Assembly (NCBI RefSeq): GCF_014805685.1
Contig: NC_060911.1
Coordinates: 5,608,712 to 5,672,711 of the forward strand
DNA from: Silurus meridionalis
Lineage: Eukaryota > Chordata > Actinopteri > Siluriformes > Siluridae
Direction: 5' to 3'
Length of the DNA stretch: 64,000 nucleotides
How positions within the stretch are numbered: position 1 is the first letter of the stretch; each line of letters starts with the position of its first letter. A program made the position numbers and the translations under genes. Below are positions 25,450 to 37,700 of the stretch, piece by piece. The notes beneath the pieces were generated by a model. That model did not search any database. It was not told the origin of the DNA and saw only the letters and a program-made list of their open reading frames with translations.

Positions 25450-27165
25450 AACAGTTACTAATTCTACTAAACATAAAGGACAAATGAGTGAATGTGAGAT
25501 TAGAACTACTGAATGTAAAGGCGAAACTAGTGAATGTTACTAAAACTACTGAATTTGAGGTTGAAACCTGGTGAATATTAGTAAAAGTAGTGAATTTTAG
25601 GTGGAAATTTGTGAATGTTAGTAAAATTACTAAATGTGAAACGGAAACTAGTGAATATGTTTGTAAAACTATTAAATGTGAGTGCAAAATAAGTGATTGT
25701 AAGAAAGCTGAAACTTATGCATGTGAGGGGAAAACTTGTGAAAATCAGTGAATGTGAGTTTAAAGCTACTGAGTGTAAAGGTGAAACTAGTGAATGTTAT
25801 TAAAACTATTGAATGTGAGTGGAAATTAGTGAATGTTAGTAAAACTATTGAATGTGAGGACAAAACCAGTGAATGTTGGTAAAACTACTGAATGTGAGGG
25901 GAAAACCAGTTAATGCAAGAGCAATTTTACTGTATTTAAATAAAAAACTAGTATATGTTGCTAATTCTACTGAACATGAGGGGAAAATTTGTGAATGTTA
26001 GTAAAACTACTGAATGTGAGGGCAAAACCAGTGAATGTTGTAAAACTACTGAATGTGAGGGGAAAACCAGTGAATGTTAATAAAACTACTGAATGTGAGG
26101 GGAAAACCAGTGAATGTTATTCACTGGTTTTCCCCTCACATTCAGTTTTACTAACATTCACTGGTTTTCCCCTCACATTCAGTTTTACTAACATTCACTG
26201 GTTTTCCCCTCACATTCAGTTTTACTGTTAGTAAAACTACTGAATATGAGGGCAAAACCAGTGAATGTTGTAAAACTACTGAATGTGAGGGAAAACCAGT
26301 GAATGTTAGTAAAACTGAATGTGAGGGGAAAAACCAGTGAATGTTAGTAAAACTACTGAATATGAGGGCAAAACCAGTGAATGTTGTAAAACTACTGAAT
26401 GTGAGGGGAAAACCAGTGAATGTTAGTAAAACTACTGAATGTGAGGGCAGAACCAGTGAATGATAAAAAAAAAAAAAACAACTACTGAATGTGAGTGGAA
26501 AACAAGTGAATGTTAGTAAAACTGAATGTGAGGGGAAAACCAGTGAATGTTAGTAAAACTACTGAATGTGAGGGGAAAACCAGTGAATGTTACTAAAACT
26601 ACTGAATGTGAGGGGAAAACCAGTGAATGTTAGTAAAACTACTAAATGTGAGGGGAAAACCAGTGAATGTTAGTAAAACTACTGAATGTGAGGGGAAAAC
26701 CAGTGAATGTTAGTAAAACTACTGAATGTGAGGGCAAATCCAGTGAATGATAAAAAAAACTACTGAATGTAAGTGGAAAACCAGTGAATGTCGTAAAACT
26801 ACTGAATGTGAGGGGAAAACCAGTGAATGATAAAATAAAACTACTGAATGTAAGTGGAAAAGCAGTGAATGTCGTAAAACATCTTAATGTGAGTGGAAAT
26901 TAGTGAATGATAAAAAAAAGTACTGAATGTGAGGGGAAAACCAGTGAATGCAAGAGCAATTTTACTGAATTTAAATAAAAAACTAGTATATGTTGCTAAT
27001 TCTACTGAACATGAGGGGAAAATGAGTGAATGTTAGTAAAACTACTAAATGTTAAAAAGAAAGTCGTGAAAATGTTCGTAAAAGAGTTAAACTACTGAAA
27101 GTAAGGCTAAAACTAAAAGTGATATTAAAACAACTAAACATGAGGGGAAACTTGAGGAATGTGAG
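25450..27165. repeat. 37/40-bp minisatellite array with an internal inversion
   Basis: About 40 tandem units built on GTGAATGTTAGTAAAACTAC plus TGAATGTGAGGGGAAAACCA (40 bp) or a 37-bp version lacking ACT. Outer units (25450-25980 and 26940-27165) are diverged while the centre is nearly homogeneous. Units from 26119 to about 26228 run in the opposite direction. After a LINE insertion at 27235-27423 the repeat briefly resumes at 27424-27450. Unit length is not a multiple of three, so it is not coding. Confidence 0.93.
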
Positions 27166-27234
27166 TGTAGTAAATGAGAGCCAGATTATAGAATGTATCA
27201 GGGGGTTATTCTTGATAATGCGAGGGTTAAACTA

Positions 27235-27423
27235 AAAATGCTGAAGATGGAGCCACCAGGAAGGAGGAAAAGAGGAAGACCAAGGAGGAGGTTTATGGAT
27301 GTGGTGAAGGAAGACATGCAGGTAGTTGGGTTGAAAGAGGCAGATGTAAGAAGACAGAGGTGTATGGAGACAGATGATCTGCTGTGGCGACCCTCAATGG
27401 GAGAAGCCGAAGAAGAAGAGTCG
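27235..27423 (+). mobile_element. 5'-truncated RTE-like LINE insertion with target-site duplication
   Basis: The insert encodes the C-terminal end of a non-LTR (RTE-like) polyprotein: RRKRGRPRRRFMDVVKEDMQ, then VGLKEADVRRQRC. It ends in the 3' tail 'tctgctgtggcgaccctcaa' plus GGGAGAAGCCGAAGAAG. An 11-bp direct repeat GGGTTAAACTA flanks it (27224-27234 and 27424-27434) as a target-site duplication. It landed inside the minisatellite array. Its tail matches that of the tRNA-Glu SINE at 329-553. Confidence 0.85.
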
Positions 27424-27450
27424 GGGTTAAACTACTGAATGTGACCGTAA

Positions 27451-28450
27451 CTAATTATGTGAGATGAAATGTCCTGATTGTTTGAGTAAACCTGCCGAAA
27501 AGATTTACACATGTTTGCAGTTTTATTGTGGTACTGCCCTGTTCAGCGGCGTGTGTTTGTGTGTGTGCACGCGCCCAGGTTCGTTCTTTCTATTTCGGGA
27601 TCACTTGTGTGATGTTTCGCTGGCATGTCGTGCTAGTTGTGTCTGGCTGCATGTCTTTTGCATCGATTTGTCCTTTGTCCTGTGGAGAGCAGTCAATTTC
27701 TTTATTTACACATCAAATGGTTCAGAGCAATGCAATAAAAAAAAACAACGTTCGCCTGTATGACCTTTTCGCTTCTCTTTCATTGCTCATCATACGACAC
27801 ACTGGGGGGGGGGTTTAAACCCTTAAATATGAGGGAGTGTATGAATTTGTTTACTCTGTTAATTCGATCTTTCTTCTCTCGCTCTTTGTCTCATGCTCAT
27901 TTAATGTTGTTTTTTCTTTCATTTTTTCATTTATTTTTTTTTAGTCTGCAGTGACAGACGCTTCCCTCAGTTCAGCAGAACCGAGATTACACGCTCTGAA
28001 AGACACTGTCTCAGACAGAGAAAGAGTGGGAGATGAAGACAGATTAGGAAAAAGAGATTGAAGTTATCTAAAGGATTAGGTGCAGTTCATTGCTTCATTG
28101 TTCAAGCGTGTGAGCTTTCAGTACCAAGTCCCTCAGGGTCTCATGTTGAAATATGTCGACATTGAGGTTTTCTGTGCTTTGACCAGTAGGACATTGTGGT
28201 CAGTAGTCATGTATGCATGTAATTGTTGATCTTTTAATTATAGGTCCTGGATCTTTAGTTGTTGTGTCCTTTACAAAAAGCCTGTTATCAACTTCACTTA
28301 GCTTGGCGAAGACGACATTACTGATATTGCTGTGAGTGGAGGCCACAAACTCATTTCACCGACTACCTCCATTGTGTAAAACATTCCACAAAATCGTCTA
28401 TTACTGGCTTATCCTCTATTGGGAAGTGAATAGGATTAAGTAGCCTTTGT
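27451..28450. other. Intergenic or intronic; possible non-coding exon at about 27945
   Basis: A T-rich tract ending in TTTTTTTTAG at about 27943 precedes a stretch rich in CAGACAGAG-type sequence, which could be a 5' UTR exon of ndrg2. No donor is convincing. Open frames at 27464-27818 are low-complexity. Confidence 0.25.
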
Positions 28451-28454
28451 TTGT

Positions 28455-28660
28455 CACATTTACCTCACAGTGAAAACTTGCTATAAGCTGGGGTCAGAGC
28501 ACAGCGTCGTCCATGATACGGCGCCCAATGGAGCAAGGAGGGTTAAGGGCCTTGCTTAAGGGCCCAGGAGTGGCAGCTTGGGGATACTGGGGGCTTGAAC
28601 CCCCGACCTTCCGATCAGTAACCACTCCCAATCACTTAACCACTGAGCTACCACTCCCAA
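28455..28660 (-). mobile_element. tRNA-derived SINE, minus strand
   Basis: On the minus strand it reads 'gtggtagctcagtggttaag', 'ggttcaagcccccagtat', 'aagctgccactcctgggccc', then 'aaggcccttaaccctcct'. It is the most complete copy of the family, with head and body. Confidence 0.8.
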
Positions 28661-29698
28661 TACAATCACGCCCTGTAACATAATCCCACCCCTGACACTT
28701 GATTGACAGCTTTCAGTGGAATGAATCCAAAATGCAAATGCGAAACTGCGCAAGGTTTTGGAATTTCAAATGCGAAAGGAATCGCGGTTCCCTTTAAGTT
28801 TTGACAGGCTACACACGTGACCCAGAGAAAGCCGAAACGCAAACATGGTAATTAACATTGCTATTCAAATATAACATGGTCATAACTCGTAAGATGCGGA
28901 ATTCAAACAGAAAAGTAGTCACGTGCGAAAACGCGAACGGTAATGCAAGACTTGCAATACAATTTGCAATTCCTTTCGAATATTTTCCTTCCATACTTGT
29001 CTTTTAAGGTGCCTGAATTGATAAATTGATTGACTTTAGCTCCAACTGGTGGCCGTTGTTTGAAATGCACTTAAGTGTAAACAGGAGCGTGCAAGTATGC
29101 TTCAGATTACAAGAAAAATTCAATATAAATGCAATATAATTGAAAAATAAACGAAATGTTACAAATATATAATATATATTTACAAAATGCATAAAAAAAG
29201 ATGCTAGTGAACTAAGATCATATCGCACATATAATCTTGCACATGATCTGATGGTGATATCGCATATGGTATTATATTACCATGCATTGTAAATATTGTG
29301 AGATTTTGATCATACATAAGGCACAATGATACTGTCAGTATTCATCTCTGCTTCCTACTGAAAGTCTAGAGTCTCTCTAGAACTGTCTTATGTAGTGTAT
29401 CGTTGCATTAAGACATCGAGTTGTGTTGCATCACTGTGTTGTTGCGCAAAAATGTTTTTATGGCTTATACAGAAAACCAGGATTGTAGTCAGGATAATAT
29501 GTCTAAGATGCAGCAGATTTATATGTATAAAGCCCTGGGATGTTTTTTTCTTTTTTGCATGCATCCTCTGTTGACACAAAGCAGAAGAGCAGAAAGGATG
29601 AGTGGAAGGTCAGACAGAGGCAGAGAGAGATAGTGTGGTAATTGGAACCATTTGTGTTGCAGAGATATAGAGGTTCCCCTGAGGCCACAACCATTGCA

Positions 29699-29733
<35 letters not shown>

Positions 29734-30190
29734 GCTTAGTAATGCAATGTCAGTTTATTTAATCGGCTGGTCATGAAACGTTTCTTTTCTGATAAAATTA
29801 TCTTGCTCGGAAAGTTCCTCGATGTTAAAACACCAAGTTTGATTTATTTATTTTTATTTTTTATATTAAATAAATGCTTATTAATTTTCCCTCTAAGTTT
29901 TGATTAAAGGCTGCAAAAGGAATGCAATTATGGTTTTGTTTTGGGAGGGGCCAAATGTTTCCACCAGGACAGGAACATGTCTGACATGACATTTGAGATT
30001 TTGAGTGGTTTATTCATTTTAATTTTTTTGTAGAGCAAAACGGTTTCAATTTAATTCCCGAGGTTAAGGATGTGGTTTGATTCTCAGCATAGGAATTTAA
30101 TAATTGAATCACTGTAAGGTCCTGACAATGGCATGTGGGTGTGGTGTTAATACATGCTTTTTATTTTTTTTCCCTCCTTCTTATTAACAG
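28661..30190. other. Region upstream of the first ndrg2 coding exon
   Basis: A (CA)n microsatellite lies at 29702-29730. No promoter element is convincing, so the region is probably intronic. Confidence 0.4.
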
Positions 30191-30209
30191 GACACAGGAA
30201 GGACTTATC

Positions 30210-30295
30210 ATGACGACCGAATTGCAAGAGATTGCCATCATGGAAGACAAGCCTTTACTTACGACTCAGACAGACGGCATGAAGGTCACTGATAT

Positions 30296-30356
<61 letters not shown>

Positions 30357-31961
30357 CTTCCATTCATATAAAGCTGAATAATAAATTAAGCGTTAGACCC
30401 CCAGATTGCATGCTAAATATCTCTGCTATGTTAATTCCTAGGTATTTAAACCTCCCTCAATTTTTTAATTTTAATTTTTTTTTTAAATACACTATTCCAA
30501 TAGGGAGTAAAAATAGCCATGGTTGGTATTCCGTTGTCACGGATGGATATTTCCATGGGAGCATTTGTTCTGCGTCAAATTACCACTTCTTGTAGTCATG
30601 TGATTCTTTCACAGGCTCAAACCATCATCTTTATCACTAGGTAGTGCCGTCAAGAGCTCGTCTTCCATATAAGTCTTTTCCTACACTTTATCTGCAGCGA
30701 GACTAGTGAGGTTTAAGATTGAGTGTATGTATGAATATATAGGCAGAGTATTCTGGCGCCACCTGCTGGTTACGTAAGACACTGAAAAGCTCAAGAATTG
30801 GTGCACAGATGACCAATTCATAACCGATGGCTTGTCCTCTCCATAGCCAAAAATGTGTTCATGATAGGAAGCACCATTACGATGCTAAAACAAATTTTAA
30901 TTCGCAAATTCTCATGACTTCAGCAAGTTCAAATAATGCATGTTGAAAACAGTGAGACATCAGATTATCATGTGCTGCTATTTTTTGTTGTTTTTCAGCC
31001 GTCTTCCATCCAGATTTTTTTTGTTTCTGTCCATAATCATAAATACTGACAATCAAACAGACTGATTTCCCTTGACTACATTTATCAGAGCGGGAAAGGA
31101 TGGAAAAACGTTCATTCGCTTTTAGAATGTTAATGCAGATGCCCTTTTCCGTTTAACCAGCCATGTGTGGGCTTCATTAGCATGATCAAAACAACAGGGA
31201 GAAACATCGGTGTTTTAATTAATAAAGCAGACATTTTCCGACAAAACAAAAAAAAAAAACTGCGATCCCCATTTTAATAAACCTGTCCATCGTTCAGCCC
31301 CCCATTAGTAAAGAGTTGGACTTCTGATCAGATGGTCGTTAGTTCGAATCCCATGACCACTAATCTGCCGCAAAAGGCGTCTGGTAAACTCTGTAAACGT
31401 AAACTGACGATGCTGTGGAGAGCTCGATGGCTAAGAGAGGAAGGAAGGGAAGTCAGGTGACATGTTATCAACCAAAGGATCTGGTTTATTTCGTTAATTG
31501 CCAGACCCTCTGCTGCCCACTGAAACAGAGAACACTCACTAATGGAAACTATGCACAGGTGTTCGATCCTTACCACTAATTTCTCTGGCTCCACCCTCTA
31601 TTCACAAACTGGTCTACGCCCACACCCGTACCACCACCATGTTTATTTAAATTTTTTTGGATAGTTGATCATTTATTATGACTATTATACAAATAAATGG
31701 GTTCATTCTCCCCTCTCCTACTGTCGCTTTTGATCACGTGGTGTAGTAGAATCATATTTATGGGGAGTATAGCTGTGTTTATTTCTGTTACGGGTTTACG
31801 GTTATAGCTGTTTCCTGTGACACTGTTATTCTAAACTTTAGTGTCGTTCTGTTTTTGTGTAGGATGCCGAGATTGCAGCCAGAATATTGTTGGACCGGGG
31901 GCAGGTAAGAAGTCGATATATGGTGATGCTGATAGGATAATTACAGTGCACAGTTTACTTT

Positions 31962-32027
<66 letters not shown>

Positions 32028-32173
32028 TCTAGGAGTACAATGTTGAGACTCCACATGGTTTTCTGCATGTGACTCTGCATGGCACAGGAAGCACTCGTCG
32101 GCCAGCTATACTGACCCTTCATGATGTGGGAATGGACAGTGAGTCTCTCTCTTGCTCTCTCAATCCATATATA

Positions 32174-32228
<55 letters not shown>

Positions 32229-34620
32229 CTGTTTTAGGCTGATGATGAACTAAATCACAGTGGTAGGATTTTAATTTTTATATGTTTTTCTTAAAAAATA
32301 AAATAAATAAAACAAATTATGGGAAAAAAAATATAGCGAAGTAAATCAACAATGAAGTACAACATACTGAAATCCCACTCGCATCTTTCTTGTAGTCTCT
32401 ATAATCAGGATAGCAGGAGCATAAACCTTTTTTTCAGTCTTTTATGTGTTTTTTTTTTATTTTGTGATATATTCTTTGATGGTAATGTACTTATTTTATT
32501 TGTCATATTACATTTTTATTATTATTATCATTTATTTATTTATTATTATTTATTTATCTTTCTTCTACGCTTAAAAAGCGCTTCGAGATGTTACCTTCAA
32601 AGGCAATATACAGTGAGGAAAATGAGTATTTGAACACCCTGCTATTTTGCAAGTTCTTCCACTTAGAAATCATGGAGGGGTCTGAAATTGTCATCGTATG
32701 TGCATGTCCACTGTGAGAGACATAATCTAAAAAAAAAAAATCCAGAAATCACAATGTATGATTTTTTAAAAATATTTATTTGTATGATACAGCTGCAAAT
32801 AAGTATTTGAACACCTGAGAAAGTCAATGTTAATATTTGGTACAGTAGCCTTTGTTTACAAGGAGGGATTTTGGCCCACTCCTACACACAGATCTTCTCT
32901 AGATCAGTCAGGTTTCTGGCCTGTCACTGAGAAACACGGAGTTTGAGCTCCCTCCAAAGATTCTCTATTGGGTTTAGGTCTGGAGACTGGCTAGGCCATG
33001 CCAGAACCTTGATATGCTTCTTACAGAGCCACTCCTTGGTTATCCTGGCTGTGTGCTTCGGGTCATTGTCATGTTGGAAGACCCAGCCTCGACCCATCTT
33101 CAATGCTCTAACTGAGGGAAGGAGGTTGTTCCCCAAAATCTCGCAATACATGGCCCCGGTCATCCTCTCCTTAATACAGTGCAGTCGCCCTGTCCCATAT
33201 GCAGATAAACATCCCCAAAGCATGATGCTACCACCCCCATGCTTCACAGTAGGGATGGTGTTCTTGGGATGGTACTCATCATTCTTCTTCCTCCAAACAT
33301 GTTTAGTGGAATTATGACCTAAAAGTTCTATTTTGGTCTCATCTGACCACATGACTTTCTCCCATGACTCCTCTGGATCACCCAAATGGTCATTGGCAAT
33401 CTTAAGACGTGCCTGGACATGTGCTGGTTTAAGCAGGAGAACCTTCCGTGCCATGCATGATTTCAAACCATGACGTCTTAGTGTATTACCAACAGTAACC
33501 TTGGAAACGGTGGTCCCAGCTCTTTTCAAGTCATTGACCAGCTCATCCTGTGTAGTTCTGGGCTGATTTCTCACCTTCCTTAGGATCATTGAGACCCCAT
33601 GAGGTGAGATCTCCATGATTTCTAAGAGGGAGAACTTGCAAAATATTAGGGTGTTCAAATACTTATTTTCCTCACTGTATAAAGTAAAAATTATGATTAA
33701 TAGTAGTAGTATATGGGGTCTCCATATTGCATAGAAATGTTTATTTTATGGGATGCTTTCTTTTGTCGAGGGATAAGTTTCTTCCTTGTAGCTCCATCGT
33801 CTTTGGTTCCAACTTGAACGTGTGTTACTATGAGTTGTTTTCCAAGTGTCCATGCTGGTTCCCTTTGCGTTTTTCACATTTCTCCAAACTTCTATAAATG
33901 TGACAGTAATGTGTACAAGTTGTACGTGTGGAACGTGTGTGTGTGCGTGTGCGCATGATGCCTTGCAATTGACTGGCGTCCTATCCGAGGTGTAATCACA
34001 TCTCGTACCCTGTGTTCTGGATAGGCTCCAGAGCCACCATAACCCTGACCAGGATAAATAATAATAATAATAATAATATATCTACATTAATATGAATGTA
34101 CTGCCAGAGTTATTAAGATAAAAAATACAGTAATCCCCCGTTTCCGTTTCAAAACCGCCCGTGATTAAACGATAAACGGACCCCAAAAATGCTTTTCTTT
34201 TCATTGTTTAAGCCGTAAATTATCCTCCCACACACCTAAAACTCACACAAAAAACATAAAACATAACAAGAATACAGTAATATTATTACATTTAATTATT
34301 TCAACATAAAACGCCATAAAACCAATTCCCTAGAAGTTTTTTGCTCTATGGTGCTTTCCGCGAGAGATCGGGAAAATCAGCCAGGAGCTCTGGGGTGATG
34401 TGGATCCGGTGTTCAGTAGGGTTGAGGTCAGAGCTCTAACACATGCCACCCAAGATCTTCCACACCACCCCCATTGAGCACAGCTTGGGGAGACTTTAGG
34501 AACAATTTGCTACACTGTTTGAGCTTCTTAAATGCACTTTTACCCCCACATTTTCCATTTCTTTCATTCCAATTGACATGAAAGTTGAAATTTTTGTTAA
34601 TGAGAATAACCTTAATGTAC

Positions 34621-34673
<53 letters not shown>

Positions 34674-34703
34674 ATACATTTGTCACGTGGGCATGTTGAG
34701 TCT

Positions 34704-34764
<61 letters not shown>

Positions 34765-37700
34765 AGGTAAGAGCTGCTTCTCATCTCTCTTCAAGTTTGA
34801 GGAGATGCAGGAGATCGTGAAGAACTTCACAGTGGTTCATGTAGATGCCCCAGGACAAGAGGAGGGAGCTGCACCCTATCCTGCTGGGTAGACTGGGTGT
34901 GGGTGTGTGTGTGGGTGAGATAGAGTTAGGTGTCGCATAGACTAGGCGACCATTTTCGTTCACTAAATCTCTAAAGAAAGCAGGCTCATTGGGCGAGCCG
35001 GAAAGTGTCCTGGATTAAATGGGCCGAATCTGGGGTCAACTGCACATCGTTTAAAATTACGTTAGGAGAAATGTATTGCTTTGATGGAACAAATGTCACT
35101 CCTACCAATCCTGCTCGCCCCCAAACCCCCCCTCCCCTCACCACAGGTTGGTCTCCTCAATGAAAAATACATTGAAATAAAATGGAATCTTTGCATTATG
35201 ATGTTGAAAACCGTATTATGAGCAGTAACACTTTTAAATTTATATTCAGACTCATTTTTGGATGCTACTCAGACCAAAGTTAGTGCTAGAGAAGACATTT
35301 AATAGGTGCACATGAGCTCCAGAATCATGGAACCGGACATACACTCAGTGTGTGTGGTTGTGTGTGTGTGTGTCTGTGTGTGTGTGTTTCACGTCATAAT
35401 TAAATATATACTGGCGGGCAGTGGTGGACAGTCACGAAGTACATGTAATTCGTTACTATACTTCAGTAGCTTTGGAAGTATTTCCATTTGGGGGAGACTT
35501 TTACTTGAACTTCACTACATTTCAAAGTCAAATACAGTGGAACCTCGAACGCCCTGGTCTACGTATATTTTGTTATACGAACAAAAATATCAGTGAGATT
35601 TTGTCTCGTTATACGTATGTATATATTTGTTATACGAACATCAAACTGGCACGTTGGTTCTTTGCGCACGTTTCCTGACTCGGCGCCAACGGCCAAGAAG
35701 TTTCATTAGATCGGTTTTTAGTAAAAGTTGAAAAGAAAATTTATGCAAGTGAGTCAAAAACTGGAAAAAAACCATAGTCTAAGTGAAGATAGTGAAATCG
35801 AAGGGGATTCCCCTCCTTCTCAGCAGTAACCCCCCCTTATCCTCCACTCCGCCTCGTCTCCCTCACACCAGCACCGACTCTCCTCCAAGGTAAACGTTGT
35901 TTTTTTTTTTTCTTTTAATTCTAGATTATTATTACAATATACAGTAATACAGCATATCACTTATTGATTTATTATTCTACTGTATTATTGAATATTGTAA
36001 TGTATTTTTAATTTTATATGAATATTCACTGGGTCCTAAAAACGCATTATCCGAATTTACATAATTTCTTACGGGGGAAATTTCGCGTCGTTAGACGTGT
36101 GATTCGGTTTGAATATAGATATCTGGAACGAATTACATAAGCAAACCGAGGTTCCACTGTATCCTACTTTCTAATCAACTACATTTATTTATTAGTGGAT
36201 AAAAACTGGTCAAACAGGCAGCAAACCACCAATCAGGGTCGAGCACGTGCTCTTTTTTAAACTTGTATTGGTGGTGGTATCTACTTAAGATGAACATATA
36301 CAGTTCTACATCAGTTCAACAGCAAGCAGAACATTTTGGGATCATGATAATTGTAATAGAGATCAATCAGTGTTTGACTCCTCAATATCAGTCTGTTAAT
36401 AGATTGTTGTGCTGAGAGTCTTTTCACATAAACTGAGTTGATTCAGCAAAAGTCTTGTGATGAAAATGACAATAGGAACATTATAGCTGTAATAAATCAT
36501 CAGTACTTTGGATGCTTAAGTACATTGAGGGCAAATACGTTTGTACTTTTACTCAAGTGAACATTTTTAGGAGCACTTTTACTTGAATAATATTTTACAG
36601 AGTGCATCTCTATTTTAACTCAACTTTGGTTTGTGTACTTTGTCCACCACTGCTGTTACGGCGTAATCTAGGGTTAGGGTTTCAAATGTGTTTACGTTAA
36701 CATACCACTATTACCAAACTAATTGCAATCCAAATTGTCTTAGGTATCATTATGTCTCCATGGATCAGTTTGCTGAAATGATCCCATCCATCGTACAGTT
36801 CTTCAAGTAAGTTCTTCAGAAACTCAATTCTGTTTTTTAAAAAAAATGCCGCGTCTGCTGACCAGCCTTGAAGAATCAGATTATTTTTTTAATGATTTTT
36901 ATTTTGTATTATTATTTTTTTTTTACACCGGCAGTATGAGCCTTCCAAGATTCTGCAGATCCGTTATCTGGGTTTGAACGCTGGTCATATTTTCTCTGCT
37001 TAAAAGCAGGTGTCGACCCAATAAGACTTTCACAGCAGAATTTGCCCAGAAGTCATTTGAGAGAGGATTTTTTTTCCCCTAAATGCACTTCGTTTGTAAT
37101 TCTTAGAACGCTTCGCTGTTTAGGAAGAGCAGTTTCAATTGACGCGCCTATCCCCGGTTTCAGCTAGTCATGTGACCTTCTGTTCCACACAAAAACGCTG
37201 TGTGAGTTGCGTTTTTTTGCCATTACAATGGATGTCTTGAATGTAAAAAACACGCCCAATCATCGGATCAAGCTTTCTACTCCAGCTATCTAATTACCAG
37301 CACATTTAATATAACAAAATATTTGCTACCAAGTAAAATGTTTATTTTAAATATTTTTGACATGTATGGCTCATCCCTTTCTTCATGTTGTGCAGGTTTG
37401 GCAATGCAAAGTTCAACATTTATCTTTTTGTAGTGATTTTGTACTTTTAAAATCTTTTTTTTTTGCTGAAATTTTTGTGTTTCTGTTTATTGGAACCGGT
37501 TTGCTTCATATACCACATTCAGTATTAATAACTAGTGTCCTTTGTATGTCCACTGGCGTAGTTTCCGTTCTGTGATCGGAGTTGGAGTTGGAGCAGGGGC
37601 CTTTGTGCTCTCAAAGTTCGCAGTAAGCAACTCTGTCTTTTTCTCTTTACATGTATGTGTTCCTTTAGTAAACTTTTAGCATCCAGAGGTGGGTGAGGCA

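Noticed and set aside
25450..27165. CRISPR array
   Set aside because: Units are contiguous without unique spacers and the context is vertebrate; it is a minisatellite.
32943..33317. Plus-strand 124-residue frame
   Set aside because: It is the antisense shadow of the Tc1 transposase.
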